The notes beneath the pieces are model-generated. The model was not told the DNA's origin, did not search any database, and worked only from the letters and a program-made list of their open reading frames with translations. Source: Pseudolabrys sp. (GTDB lineage: Bacteria > Pseudomonadota > Alphaproteobacteria > Rhizobiales > Xanthobacteraceae). Taken from it: a DNA stretch of 64,000 nucleotides. The stretch's first letter is position 1, and the number at the start of each line of letters is the position of its first letter. Below, piece after piece: positions 6,957 to 15,413 of the stretch. A program made the translations under genes and the position numbers. Location: the NCBI GenBank assembly GCA_026125895.1, contig JAHCKG010000020.1, positions 1 through 64,000 of the forward strand, read 5' to 3'.

Positions 6957-8585
6957 ATGACAACGACGACCGCAACCGGCTTTACGGACCGCGGCATGAC
7001 CGCGGAAGAACGCAAGGTCATTTTCGCTTCGTCCCTCGGCACCGTGTTCGAGTGGTACGATTTCTACATCTACGGCACGCTCGGCGTGTTTCTGGCGAAG
7101 TACTTTTTCGCCAATGTGCCGCCGAATGTCGGCTTCATCTTCGCCCTGCTCGCCTTCGCCGCCGGCTTCGCCGTGCGCCCGTTCGGCGCCCTGATCTTCG
7201 GCCGCCTCGGCGACATGATCGGCCGCAAATACACCTTCCTCGTCACCATGACGCTGATGGGCGTCGGCACCTTCTTCATCGGCCTGCTGCCGGGCTACGC
7301 CACCCTCGGCATCATGGCGCCGGTGCTGCTGATCGCCTTCCGCCTCGTCCAGGGCCTGGCGCTCGGCGGCGAATACGGCGGCGCGGCGATCTACGTCGCC
7401 GAACATGCCCCTCCCGGCAAGCGCGGCTATTACACCTCCTGGATTCAGACCACCGCCACGCTCGGTCTGTTCATGGCGCTGCTGCTGATCCTCGGCATCC
7501 GCACCGCGATGGGCGAGCAGGCTTTCGGTGACTGGGGCTGGCGTATCCCGTTCCTGCTGTCGGCCGTCCTGTTGATCGTGTCGATCTGGATCCGGCTGTC
7601 GCTCAACGAGTCGCCGCTGTTCCAGAAGATGAAGGCGGAAGGCAAGGCCTCGAAGCGGCCGCTGTCCGAAGCCTTCGGCCAGTGGTCGAACGCCAAGATC
7701 GCCATCCTGGCGTTGCTCGGCGCCACCGCCGGCGAAGCCGTGGTGTGGTACGGCGGCCAGTTCTATGCGCTGTTCTTCCTGACCCAGACCATCAAGGTTC
7801 CCGCGGTCACAGCGCAGATCATGATCGTCATCGCGCTGGCGATCGGCACGCCGGGCTTCATCCTGTTCGGCTGGCTGTCTGACAAGATCGGCCGCAAGCC
7901 GATCATGCTCGCCGGCTTCGCGCTTGCGGTCATCACCTACTTCCCCTTGTTCCAGGGGCTGACGCACTTCGCCAACCCGAAGCTTGAAGCGGCGCTGGCG
8001 GCCTCCCCGGTCACCGTGACGGCCGATCCCAAACAGTGCTCGTTCCAGTTCAAGGCGACCGGAACCGAGACCTTCACCACGGCTTGCGACGTCATCAAGT
8101 CGACGCTGGTCAATCTGTCGGTGAACTACAGCAACGTGGCGGCCCCGGCCGGCACCCGCGCGAGCGTCAAGATCGGCGACACCCAGCTCACGGCTGAAAC
8201 GCCGAATTTGCCCGCGGCAATCGCCGCCGCGGTGAAGTCGCACGGCTATCCGGCCGCCGCCGATCCGAACGACATCAACTATCCGATGACGGTGCTCTTG
8301 CTGACGATCCTGGTCATCTACGTGACCATGGTCTACGGCCCGATCGCCGCCTGGCTGGTGGAACTGTTCCCGACGCGGATCCGCTACTCCGGCCTGTCGC
8401 TGCCCTACCACATCGGCAACGGCTGGTTCGGCGGCTTCCTGCCGGCCACCGTGTTCGCCATCGTGGCGGCCACCGGCAACATCTACTCCGGCCTCTGGTA
8501 CCCGATCGCGGTTGCGGCGATGAGCTTCGTCGTGGCCCTGATCTTCCTGCCCGAGACCAAGGACCGCGACATCACTCAGATGTAA
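6957..8585 (+). CDS. MFS transporter, metabolite:H+ symporter (MHS) family
   Basis: A 542-residue, 12-helix inner-membrane symporter. Family motifs are present: SSLGTVFEWYDFYIYGTLG near the N-terminus, GRLGDMIGRKYTFL after helix 2, GGEYGGAAIYVAEHAP in the middle and WLSDKIGRKP after helix 8. Members import organic acids, betaines or shikimate with protons. Unusually, about 90-100 soluble residues (roughly 340-440) interrupt the C-terminal half and contain two Cys (KQCSFQF and TTACDV) that might form a disulfide on the outer side. Start ATG 6957 is supported by the conserved N-terminus. Substrate unknown. Confidence 0.88.
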   Translation: MTTTTATGFTDRGMTAEERKVIFASSLGTVFEWYDFYIYGTLGVFLAKYFFANVPPNVGFIFALLAFAAGFAVRPFGALIFGRLGDMIGRKYTFLVTMTLMGVGTFFIGLLPGYATLGIMAPVLLIAFRLVQGLALGGEYGGAAIYVAEHAPPGKRGYYTSWIQTTATLGLFMALLLILGIRTAMGEQAFGDWGWRIPFLLSAVLLIVSIWIRLSLNESPLFQKMKAEGKASKRPLSEAFGQWSNAKIAILALLGATAGEAVVWYGGQFYALFFLTQTIKVPAVTAQIMIVIALAIGTPGFILFGWLSDKIGRKPIMLAGFALAVITYFPLFQGLTHFANPKLEAALAASPVTVTADPKQCSFQFKATGTETFTTACDVIKSTLVNLSVNYSNVAAPAGTRASVKIGDTQLTAETPNLPAAIAAAVKSHGYPAAADPNDINYPMTVLLLTILVIYVTMVYGPIAAWLVELFPTRIRYSGLSLPYHIGNGWFGGFLPATVFAIVAATGNIYSGLWYPIAVAAMSFVVALIFLPETKDRDITQM

Positions 8586-8620
8586 GCGAACGGGCCGGCA
8601 TGCCGGTTTCCGCAATGACG

Positions 8621-8656
8621 AAGGCCCCGCAGCGGCATCGCTGCGGGGCCTTTTTC
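8621..8656 (+). terminator. rho-independent terminator of the MHS transporter gene
   Basis: AAGGCCCCGCAGCG and its exact complement form a 14-bp stem around GCAT, followed by a T-rich tail (TTTTTCC). It begins 36 bases after the transporter stop codon. Confidence 0.9.
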
Positions 8657-8849
8657 CTTAAGGGACGCCATCGGCAGGCAGCAAAATTGTCGCAGGCTGC
8701 CGTATCCCGGCACTTTGCCGTTAATTTTAGCGGATGGGCCTCGGATCGCTCATAGCCACGGCGTCGGGGGCCATAAGCGATCGCAGTGAGCGACCATACA
8801 ATTGATTTGTCAGCACGATTCCGCTATCCGGGCAGCGCGACCGGAAATC

Positions 8850-8924
8850 GCCGGATTAGCTCAGCGGTAGAGCAGCGGTTTTGTAAACCGAAGGTCGGGA
8901 GTTCAATCCTCTCATCCGGCACCA
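8850..8924 (+). tRNA. tRNA-Thr (anticodon TGT)
   Basis: A 75-base tRNA with encoded CCA. Acceptor arms GCCGGAT/ATCCGGC pair, the D-arm is GCTCAGCGGTAGAGC, the anticodon loop TTTGTAA holds TGT, and the T-arm has GAGTTCAATCC. The first pair of the anticodon stem appears to be G-A, a small irregularity. Confidence 0.95.
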
Positions 8925-9058
8925 CGCAGTTGATACCGGCCCGCTCCAGCCCAAAAATATCGCAACCGGCACGGCCTTCGGGCATCCGAAGACCTTGTTC
9001 GCTGGTTGCGGACTGTGCCAGACTGAAGCGTTACTTCGTAATACCTCGGAGATCTAGC

Positions 9059-9262
9059 ATGCCTCAGGGCACCGTAAAGTGGTTTAATCCGACGAAGGGC
9101 TATGGCTTCATCCAGCCCCAAGAAGGCGGGAAGGATGTGTTCGTACACATCTCGGCGGTCGAACGCGCCGGACTTAGCACGCTGAACGAAGGTCAGAGCG
9201 TTCAGTTTGAACTCGTCGAGAACCGCGGCAAGACGTCTGCGGAAAACCTCAAGGTAAAGTGA
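9059..9262 (+). CDS. cold-shock domain protein (CspA family)
   Basis: A 67-residue single cold-shock domain, the standard length. RNP-like motifs are both present: KGYGFIQ and DVFVHI, after the typical opening [11 protein letters not shown]. Such proteins bind single-stranded RNA or DNA and melt RNA structure in the cytoplasm. The start at 9059 (MPQGTVKWF) follows CGGAGATC. It sits 134 bases after tRNA-Thr in the same direction; the gap may be a regulated leader, but I could not identify a cold-responsive structure. Confidence 0.95.
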   Translation: MPQGTVKWFNPTKGYGFIQPQEGGKDVFVHISAVERAGLSTLNEGQSVQFELVENRGKTSAENLKVK

Positions 9263-9395
9263 CCTCGTAGCCCGAGGCCTCTTTCGACCGCCAATCTGAA
9301 ATTCGGACCGTCGGGCTTTGCTATGCCCGGCGGTTATAAACATTTATTCGCTCGCAATCGACACCGGCGCGACAGGCGCGCGCATGACGGCCGCC

Positions 9396-9818
9396 TCAAC
9401 GCGGCAATTTTTCCATCTCGGGAAACGGCTCGAGCGGTACGTCCTTGCACGACGCGACAACCTCCTTCTGCACGTCCACGAAGCGATCGAGCTTGCCGGA
9501 AACGAAGGTCGCGAAACCGTCTTTCGCCGCCGCATAAGCTCCATTCGACCTGCGTTCGCGATAGCGCACGCAGACGATGAAGCGCTGGCGGTCGCTGTCC
9601 GTCAGCGTCTTGAGCACCGGCTTCGACGCTTGCGCGTTGCGCACATGCTCCGGGTCCTTGAGATAGGTGCGCATGAAAGCGACGAGGTCGCTCTTGTAGT
9701 TCTGCGGGACGACGTTCTGCGCTTCCCAGCGCGCCTTGAGTTCTGCCGGGCTCGGCCCGACATCGTCGCTGGCGCAGCCCGCCACAAACAGCGCTGCGAG
9801 CAAGAACAGCCAACGCAT
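9396..9818 (-). CDS. putative lipoprotein of unknown function
   Basis: A 140-residue protein with a lipobox: hydrophobic segment WLFLLAALFVAGC with Cys at residue 15, so it is likely a lipid-anchored envelope protein. The mature part contains AFMRTYLKDPEHVRNAQASK and a segment with Cys (RFIVCVRYRERR) and a later Cys (VASCKDVPLEPF), possibly a disulfide pair. No named family recognised with confidence. I placed the start at MRWLFLL because the longer reading begins 32 residues upstream in non-signal sequence. Confidence 0.7.
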   Translation of the reverse strand: MRWLFLLAALFVAGCASDDVGPSPAELKARWEAQNVVPQNYKSDLVAFMRTYLKDPEHVRNAQASKPVLKTLTDSDRQRFIVCVRYRERRSNGAYAAAKDGFATFVSGKLDRFVDVQKEVVASCKDVPLEPFPEMEKLPR

Positions 9819-9928
9819 TCGTGATTCCTCCCCGATCGTCGCGCCCTTGGTTTCGACCATAGCGGCTTGTAACCTGTCAATCGGTGCTGGCGGTCGTCCG
9901 CCGTGTCTTTCCATCCGGATATCGCCAC

Positions 9929-10921
9929 ATGGCTATCGTGACCCCTTCGACGCGGCGCAGCTTCATCCAGCATGCAGCGGCGGCCGCGGCGGCGGGAGTG
10001 GGCGCGGCGACTTTGCCGAACCTTGCCCGAGCCGCAGCGCCCTTCGCCCGCGCCCAAGGACCCGGCGTCTACCGCTACAATCTCGGCGGTTTCGAACTGA
10101 CGGCCCTGTACGACGGCATCTGGTACTCACCGATCAAAGACGGCTTCGTTCGTAATGCCGGCCGCCGCGCCGTCAACCGCGCCCTCAACCGAGCCTTCCT
10201 CAAGCCCGATGTACTGCCGATCTCGATCACGGCGCTGCTGGTCAATACCGGGACGAAGCTCGTGCTGATCGATACCGGCAGCGCCGGCCAGATCACCGAG
10301 ACCGCCGGCCTGATGAGCGCCAATCTCGACGCCGCCGGCATCAAGCCCGACGCCGTTGACGTCGTCGTCATCTCGCACTTCCATCCCGACCACATCAACG
10401 GCATCAAGACCAAGGACGGCGACAAGGTCTTCACCAAGGCCGAGATCATGGTGCCGGAGCCGGAATGGGCGTTCTGGATGAACGACGCCAATCTGGCGCG
10501 CGCCACCGGCACCGTGCACAAATACTTTCTCAATGCCGGCCGCATTTTCAAGGACATCGCCGGCGAGGTGCATCGCTACAAGCCCGGCGCCGAGCTGTTG
10601 CCCGGCATCGTGTCGATCCCGGCGTATGGCCATACGCCCGGCCACACCGCATTCGCGCTGCATTCGAACGGACAGTCGATGCTGGTGATGAGCGACACGG
10701 TGCGCAATCCGTATCTGTTCGCGCGGCACCCGGACTGGCAGCCGACCTTCGACATGGACGGCGCGCTCGCGGTGCAGACGCGCCGTCGCATGCTCGACCG
10801 CGCGGCGGCCGACCGGATGCTGATCTCGGCCTATCATTTCCCGTTTCCGGCCTGCGGTCACCTCACGCGCGACGGCAGCGGCTACGAACTCGTGCCGGTG
10901 ATGTGGGCGCCGTCGCCGTAA
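9929..10921 (+). CDS. Tat-exported metallo-beta-lactamase-fold hydrolase
   Basis: A 330-residue protein with a twin-arginine signal (STRRSFIQHAAAAAAAG) followed by an MBL domain. The zinc-binding motif is SHFHPDHING, with further ligands in GHTPGHTAF and the Asp in VMSDTVRNP. The layout resembles secreted quorum-quenching lactonase-like or other MBL-fold hydrolases, but the substrate cannot be told. Tat export suggests folding with metal in the cytoplasm and action in the periplasm. The ATG at 9929 starts the Tat signal; the 9884 alternative adds 15 residues. Confidence 0.85.
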   Translation: MAIVTPSTRRSFIQHAAAAAAAGVGAATLPNLARAAAPFARAQGPGVYRYNLGGFELTALYDGIWYSPIKDGFVRNAGRRAVNRALNRAFLKPDVLPISITALLVNTGTKLVLIDTGSAGQITETAGLMSANLDAAGIKPDAVDVVVISHFHPDHINGIKTKDGDKVFTKAEIMVPEPEWAFWMNDANLARATGTVHKYFLNAGRIFKDIAGEVHRYKPGAELLPGIVSIPAYGHTPGHTAFALHSNGQSMLVMSDTVRNPYLFARHPDWQPTFDMDGALAVQTRRRMLDRAAADRMLISAYHFPFPACGHLTRDGSGYELVPVMWAPSP

Positions 10922-10930
10922 CCGCGGGCG

Positions 10931-11500
10931 CTACAGCTTCGACAGCTTCGCGGCGTCGATCGCCTTGGCGTAAGCCAGCTTGCTGGCGGCATCGGCCGAC
11001 CCCTGGACGTTGATCAGCACCTTGTTGCCGATCACCATCATGATGTCGCCTTCCTGGTTCTGCACCGCGCGCTGCTCGCCGACGCGGATCAGCTTACCGA
11101 GCGCGCCGGCCAGTGCCGGGTTGCTCAACATCGGCGCGAACTGCATCAGCAGCGCGGAATCGCCGCTGATCGAAACTTCCACGCTATCCCCGTTGGCGTT
11201 GGTGTAGCTGCGCGACGCCGCCGAGACGCCGCCGAACACCGCGCTTCCCAGCGCATTGGTCTGCGCCTTCTCCGCCTTCCAGCCAGCCAGCGGCTCGGGC
11301 AGCATCGCGGCAAAACTTTCGGCGTTCTTCTGCCCGATCAATTGCGACGCCAGATCGAGCGACTGCTTGGCCGTCGCCATGTCACCGGCCTGATAGGCTT
11401 TGCGGCTTTGGTCGATGGCGTCGAGGATATCGTCGGCGTGCGCCGGCATGGCCGCAGCCGCAAGGAATAACGTGCCCGCGACGAGCAGGAACTTGGTCAT
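10931..11500 (-). CDS. exported protein of unknown function
   Basis: A 189-residue protein with a signal peptide ending AHA-D (residue 22). The mature N-terminus (DDILDAIDQSRKAYQAGDMATAKQSLDLASQLI) reads as a helical hairpin reminiscent of a TPR-like unit, and the rest is a beta-rich domain (SRSYTNANGDSVEVSISGDS, GDIMMVIGNKVLINVQG). No named family recognised. It converges on the MBL gene with only nine bases between stop codons. Confidence 0.65.
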   Translation of the reverse strand: MTKFLLVAGTLFLAAAAMPAHADDILDAIDQSRKAYQAGDMATAKQSLDLASQLIGQKNAESFAAMLPEPLAGWKAEKAQTNALGSAVFGGVSAASRSYTNANGDSVEVSISGDSALLMQFAPMLSNPALAGALGKLIRVGEQRAVQNQEGDIMMVIGNKVLINVQGSADAASKLAYAKAIDAAKLSKL

Positions 11501-11594
11501 GGTTTCGCCCCCATGGAATCGACGGGCGATTCTAGCAAATGGCCGGCGACGGCGCGCGGCATCGCGCCGCGCGTCGTCGGGCGATTTGCAGCCT

Positions 11595-13538
11595 CTAGTT
11601 GGTCGTCACCCTGACGCCGCCGAAGATGCCGGCGCCGGGCGCCTGCCAGCCGACCGGCACCTCGTAGCGCTTGTCGAACAGGTTATCGACGCGGCCGAAG
11701 ATCGTGACCTTCGGGTTGACCACATAATTGGCGGCGAGATTGACCACCGTGTAGCCTGGCGTCGTCTGCGGCGCCGTCAGTAGCCCCTGGCGATCGAAGT
11801 CGTCCCACGGACCGACATAGACCACCGTCGCCGAAACGCCGAAGGCCTCGGTCGGCTGATAGAACACAGTGAAATCGGCTTTGTGCTTCGGCCGCCGCAG
11901 CAACTGGCTGTGCGTGATCTCGTCGGTTGCATCGGTGCGGGTGTAGTCGGCGTGGAAGCGCCACTGCTCGTTGACCTTCAACTCGACGAAGGTCTCGACG
12001 CCGGCGGTCTTGGCCTTGCCGACATTGACGTAAGTATTGACCGGCAAGAACACGTTGTTGATCAGATCGGTGATGTCATTGCGGAAATAGGTGGCGCCGA
12101 AGCGCAGCCGTCCGCCGAACAGAGGCTGCTCGAAGCCGATATCGTAGCCCTTGCTCGTCTCTGGGCGAAGGTTCGGGTTGCCGACATAGCCGAAGTCGCC
12201 GACGCCGTAGAGCTCGTACAAGGTCGGCGCCTTGAACGCCGTGCCATAGGTCGCCTTCAGCTTGGTCTCGGTCCCCGGCACCAGAAAGGCCGGCGCGATG
12301 CGCCAGGTCGAATAGCTGCCGAACTGGTCGTCGTCGTCAATGCGCGCATTGGCGGCGATGGAGAAGCGCTCGGCGATCTGGGACTGCAATTCGATATAGC
12401 CGGCGGTGTTGCCGTTGCGGCCGGAGAAGTTCAGCGGCCCCGCCGGGAACGTGCCGGTGGTCGCACCGTCGGCACGCTCGTCGGAACGCTCGGCGCCAAG
12501 CAATAAGGTGTGACCGGGCGCCAGTTTGATGTTGCCGCGCCAATCCACCGCCGTTCGCGTACCGTTGTAGGTCTGCGGCGGCGTGCCGTTCGGATCCTGA
12601 TTGGTGCGGCGGCTGTCGGTGACGTTGAAGCCGAAGGTGTGCGTGACGCGGTCGTTCAGCGTCGCCCACACCGCCTCGGCGCGCCCATAGAACGCCTTAC
12701 TGCGGTAATCGGAGCGCTGCGCGAAAGGCGCCGACGGAAACACGCTGAAGTCGTCATTCGAATACAGGAGCTTCGCGTCGACGTAACGGCCGCTGAAATT
12801 GACGCGCAGGTCGTCGTTGAGCTGCGCGCCGAGCCGCGTCGCGTAGCTCATGTTGTCGTAGGAGTTCGGATTGGCCGCTTGCCCCGGCGGCAGCACATAG
12901 CTCGGCGTCACGTTGATCATCGTCGAGCGCAGATGCGTGAGGTTGAAGGCGTAGTCGATGCGGTCCTTCGAGCCGCTCACCGCCGCCGACTGATTGAAGG
13001 TGCCCATCGAGCCGCCTTCCAGCGTCGCCGTCGCCTTGGCAGGTCCCTGGCCGCGCTTGGTGGTGATCGAGATGACGCCGCCGATGGCGTTGGCGCCGTA
13101 CAGGCTGCTCTGCGGCCCGCGAAGCACCTCGACGCGATCGATGTCGCTGGTCACGATATGGGCGAGATCAACGGCGCCGTTCGGCGTGTTCGGATCGGAA
13201 ATGTCGATGCCGTCGAGCAGCACCTTGACGTGCTGGGCTGCGGTGCCGCGCATGAAGATGGCGGTCTGGCCGCCGGGACCGCCGGTCTGCACGACATTGA
13301 CGCCCGGCACGCTGTTGAGCACGTCCGGCAGCGTGCGGCGCTGGGTGCGGGCGATGTCGTCGGCGGTGATGACGGTGACCGAACTGCCGATCTGGTCGAG
13401 CGGCGTGGCGATGCCGGTGGCGCTCACCGAAACCTGAGGCAGTTGCACCGGCTCGGCTTGCGATTGAGCGCGCGCGGACTGAGCCGCGATGATGGCCGCC
13501 AGAGCCGTGGCGGCGGCAAGATGAAAACGAACCCCCAT
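11595..13538 (-). CDS. btuB: TonB-dependent outer-membrane receptor, cobalamin (BtuB) type
   Basis: A 647-residue outer-membrane barrel. After a signal peptide (ending ARAQ) the plug has SVTVITADDIARTQRRTLPD, FMRGTAAQHVKVLLDGI and VEVLRGPQSSLYGANAIGG. The barrel follows with alternating beta strands and the plug-to-barrel ratio expected for BtuB. A cobalamin riboswitch lies just upstream, so it most likely imports B12 or a corrinoid using TonB energy. No BtuCDF ABC genes are in the window. I placed the start at MGVRFHL, with AAGGA nine bases before it. The final residue is Asn, not the common aromatic. Confidence 0.92.
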   Translation of the reverse strand: MGVRFHLAAATALAAIIAAQSARAQSQAEPVQLPQVSVSATGIATPLDQIGSSVTVITADDIARTQRRTLPDVLNSVPGVNVVQTGGPGGQTAIFMRGTAAQHVKVLLDGIDISDPNTPNGAVDLAHIVTSDIDRVEVLRGPQSSLYGANAIGGVISITTKRGQGPAKATATLEGGSMGTFNQSAAVSGSKDRIDYAFNLTHLRSTMINVTPSYVLPPGQAANPNSYDNMSYATRLGAQLNDDLRVNFSGRYVDAKLLYSNDDFSVFPSAPFAQRSDYRSKAFYGRAEAVWATLNDRVTHTFGFNVTDSRRTNQDPNGTPPQTYNGTRTAVDWRGNIKLAPGHTLLLGAERSDERADGATTGTFPAGPLNFSGRNGNTAGYIELQSQIAERFSIAANARIDDDDQFGSYSTWRIAPAFLVPGTETKLKATYGTAFKAPTLYELYGVGDFGYVGNPNLRPETSKGYDIGFEQPLFGGRLRFGATYFRNDITDLINNVFLPVNTYVNVGKAKTAGVETFVELKVNEQWRFHADYTRTDATDEITHSQLLRRPKHKADFTVFYQPTEAFGVSATVVYVGPWDDFDRQGLLTAPQTTPGYTVVNLAANYVVNPKVTIFGRVDNLFDKRYEVPVGWQAPGAGIFGGVRVTTN

Positions 13539-13764
13539 AACGCACATTCCTTCGATGGCGTCCGTTTCGTGAACGGACGCTCCGGGTGAGACCAAACCCG
13601 GCGCGAAGGACATGAGAACGCTGAGAGGCTACGCGACGCCCGCGACGTTCACCTGCCGATGTCGTTGAAGTTTGAACGTCCAACAGACCATCGCACCGGT
13701 ATTGACGTCACCGCTGCGAAGTGCCGCTCCGTATGGACCGCCCGTCCACCGGTTGGGTGACTGT

Positions 13765-13998
13765 GCTGGCAGGTCTCCTGGCTTGCGGGTCATCGCCTGG
13801 CGCTTGAAAAGCGCTTTGGTGCGTCCGGCCTTCCCAGGCGCTCGACGGAGAAACGCTCTCCGCAGAAGCATCCCAGTGGCCATCTGGACGCGGGCTCGCC
13901 GCTCACAGTTGCGGGGGCAGCCACGGATCATCACGTTCGAATACGTGACGGACCGTGTTCCCTCTTTCGTCCCCGGTGCAACCCGGGAAACCAGCACG
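13765..13998 (-). promoter_or_regulatory. cobalamin (B12) riboswitch
   Basis: On the minus strand the leader of the btuB-type gene shows the conserved aptamer blocks in order: GGTTTCCCGGG...GGGAA near 13950-13990, GCTGCCCCCGCAACTGTGAG, GCCACTGG, GGGAAGGC and AAGCCAGGAGACCTGCC near 13766-13785. In this class, adenosyl- or related cobalamin binding lowers expression of the uptake receptor. Ends are approximate. Confidence 0.95.
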
Positions 13999-14087
13999 GC
14001 GGAAAGTCTTCACTGGAACCACGACACGAGTCAAGCGGCGCCGCCCGCGAGGAGCCGCGCCGCTTTGCTCTGTCGCTCGAGCCGGCG

Positions 14088-14381
14088 TTAGATCGCGGCC
14101 TTCGGCTTGACGGTCTTGATCGCCTTGGCCGACTTCAGCTTCACATGCTTCTTCACGACGTGCTTTTTCGCCGCGTGCTTCTTAACGATGTGCTTCTTGA
14201 CCGCATGCTTGTGCGCGATGTGCTTGCGCACTTTGTGCTTGGCGGCGTGCTTCTGGGACTTGTGCACGACCGGCTTGACGGTCTGCGTGGTGGTCGTGGT
14301 CGCCGGGCCGGCGCCCTGCGCCAGGGCCGGGGCGGCGATGAGGCTGAGGGCGATGGCGGCGGCGCTGATGGTCTTGAACAT
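14088..14381 (-). CDS. exported Lys/His-repeat protein
   Basis: A 97-residue protein with a signal peptide (MFKTISAAAIALSLIAAPALAQ). The mature part is almost only Lys, His, Ala and Val with a five-residue period, including AVKKH, IVKKH, AAKKH and VVKKH in succession. It would be very basic and could bind metal, heme, nucleic acid or anionic polymers in the periplasm; no function is established from sequence. Coding is supported by the signal peptide and by GC-biased third positions. It lies between the B12 leader and a 277-base gap (14382-14658) where I see no gene. Confidence 0.65.
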   Translation of the reverse strand: MFKTISAAAIALSLIAAPALAQGAGPATTTTTQTVKPVVHKSQKHAAKHKVRKHIAHKHAVKKHIVKKHAAKKHVVKKHVKLKSAKAIKTVKPKAAI

Positions 14382-14658
14382 GGACGTGATCCTGTGGCGG
14401 GGCTGGCCGCCCACCGGCGGTGGCGCGGCATACCGGCGGGAGACCGGCACATGAGCGCTGTCGTAAGCCTTTGCCACTGAATGCGATCTGAGGCCGGCTG
14501 TTATCCATTGTTCAGCTTGGCCGGAGAGTTCCGGGCGCGGCCCTCCCGATTTTCGGATCCGGCCGGGACTATTAGCGCTCACGAAGTGTTTTTCACGAAG
14601 GCCCGGGATTCGTCGTATCGTTACCCCCGCGCCCCGGCCCACCCATGAGGTTCTGACC

Positions 14659-15195
14659 ATGACGCTCTCCCACCTCCTCCGCCAGTTCTCCGTGATCGCT
14701 TCCGCCGCGCTGATCGTGACCGCGGTCGGCCTTAAGCCCGTCGTTGCCGCCGGCACCGACACGCCGACCGACGACAAGAAGAAGGAAAAGAAAGGCAGCG
14801 CCATCGAAGAGCAGGATCGCCAGCTCGCGCAGGCGCGCTTCCTCAAAGGCTACCGCGATGCGCGCGACATGATCCTCGCCGGCCAGTACGAGAAAGGCAT
14901 CTCGGCGATGCATGCGCTCGGCCGCGACGACAATGCCGACGTCGCCAACTACATCGGCTACGCCAACCGCCGCATGGGCCGCTATGAGCAGTCCAAGATC
15001 TGGTACGAGGCGGCGCTGAAGGCCGACCCGAACCACACCCGCACCTGGTCGTATTACGGCATGTGGCAGGCCGAACAGGGCAATCGCCTCAAGGCCAAGG
15101 ACTTCCTCACCAAGGTCAACACGCTGTGCGGCAACACGACCTGCAAGGAATATGTCGAACTCAAAGCAGTGATCGACGGCACGGGGACGTACTGA
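14659..15195 (+). CDS. exported TPR-repeat protein
   Basis: A 178-residue protein with a signal peptide (hydrophobic VIASAALIVTAVGLKPVVAAG). A charged linker rich in Lys/Asp follows (DDKKKEKKGS), then TPR-like helices: ADVANYIGYANRRMGRYEQS, IWYEAALKADPNHTRTWSYY and GMWQAEQGNRLKAKDFL. Two Cys near the end (LCGNTTCKEY) could form a disulfide. TPRs mediate protein binding, probably in the periplasm; partner unknown. It ends before a strong terminator at 15228 and appears monocistronic. Confidence 0.75.
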   Translation: MTLSHLLRQFSVIASAALIVTAVGLKPVVAAGTDTPTDDKKKEKKGSAIEEQDRQLAQARFLKGYRDARDMILAGQYEKGISAMHALGRDDNADVANYIGYANRRMGRYEQSKIWYEAALKADPNHTRTWSYYGMWQAEQGNRLKAKDFLTKVNTLCGNTTCKEYVELKAVIDGTGTY

Positions 15196-15227
15196 CGCGC
15201 CCGTTCACTCGCGTTCGGTAATTAGCG

Positions 15228-15261
15228 ATCGCCGGGGCCGCGCCCCGGCGATTCTGCTTTT
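15228..15261 (+). terminator. rho-independent terminator after the TPR gene
   Basis: ATCGCCGGGGC and GCCCCGGCGAT form a perfect 11-bp stem with loop CGC, followed by TCTGCTTTT. It begins 32 bases after the TPR-gene stop. Confidence 0.85.
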
Positions 15262-15334
15262 AGCGCCGCGCCGGGCCGCCTCGACAAGGCCCGCCCATAT
15301 CGTATAAAGGGACGCCGGAAAACCGATAGCCGCC

Positions 15335-15380
15335 AAGGCCTTATACCAAGCCCATATAGTCCAAGCCCTTATAGTCCAAG
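15335..15380. repeat. short 15-base tandem repeat ahead of nadK
   Basis: Imperfect tandem copies: AAGGCCTTATACC, AAGCCCATATAGTCC, AAGCCCTTATAGTCC and the start of a fourth (AAGTCC). It ends about 33 bases before the NAD kinase start, in the untranslated leader or promoter region. Confidence 0.7.
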
Positions 15381-15413
15381 TCCTGGCGCAAACCGTCCGA
15401 CCAAGAGCCACCG

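Noticed and set aside
8786..9058. In-frame N-terminal extension of the cold-shock gene
   Set aside because: It would run through tRNA-Thr; the cold-shock domain begins exactly at ATG 9059.
14382..14846. N-terminal extension of the Lys/His-repeat gene
   Set aside because: The signal peptide begins at 14381; upstream residues are non-conserved and out of keeping with a signal.
15205..15411. Minus-strand frame across the 15-base tandem repeat
   Set aside because: The apparent peptide is made by the DNA repeat and a terminator; no start or family support.
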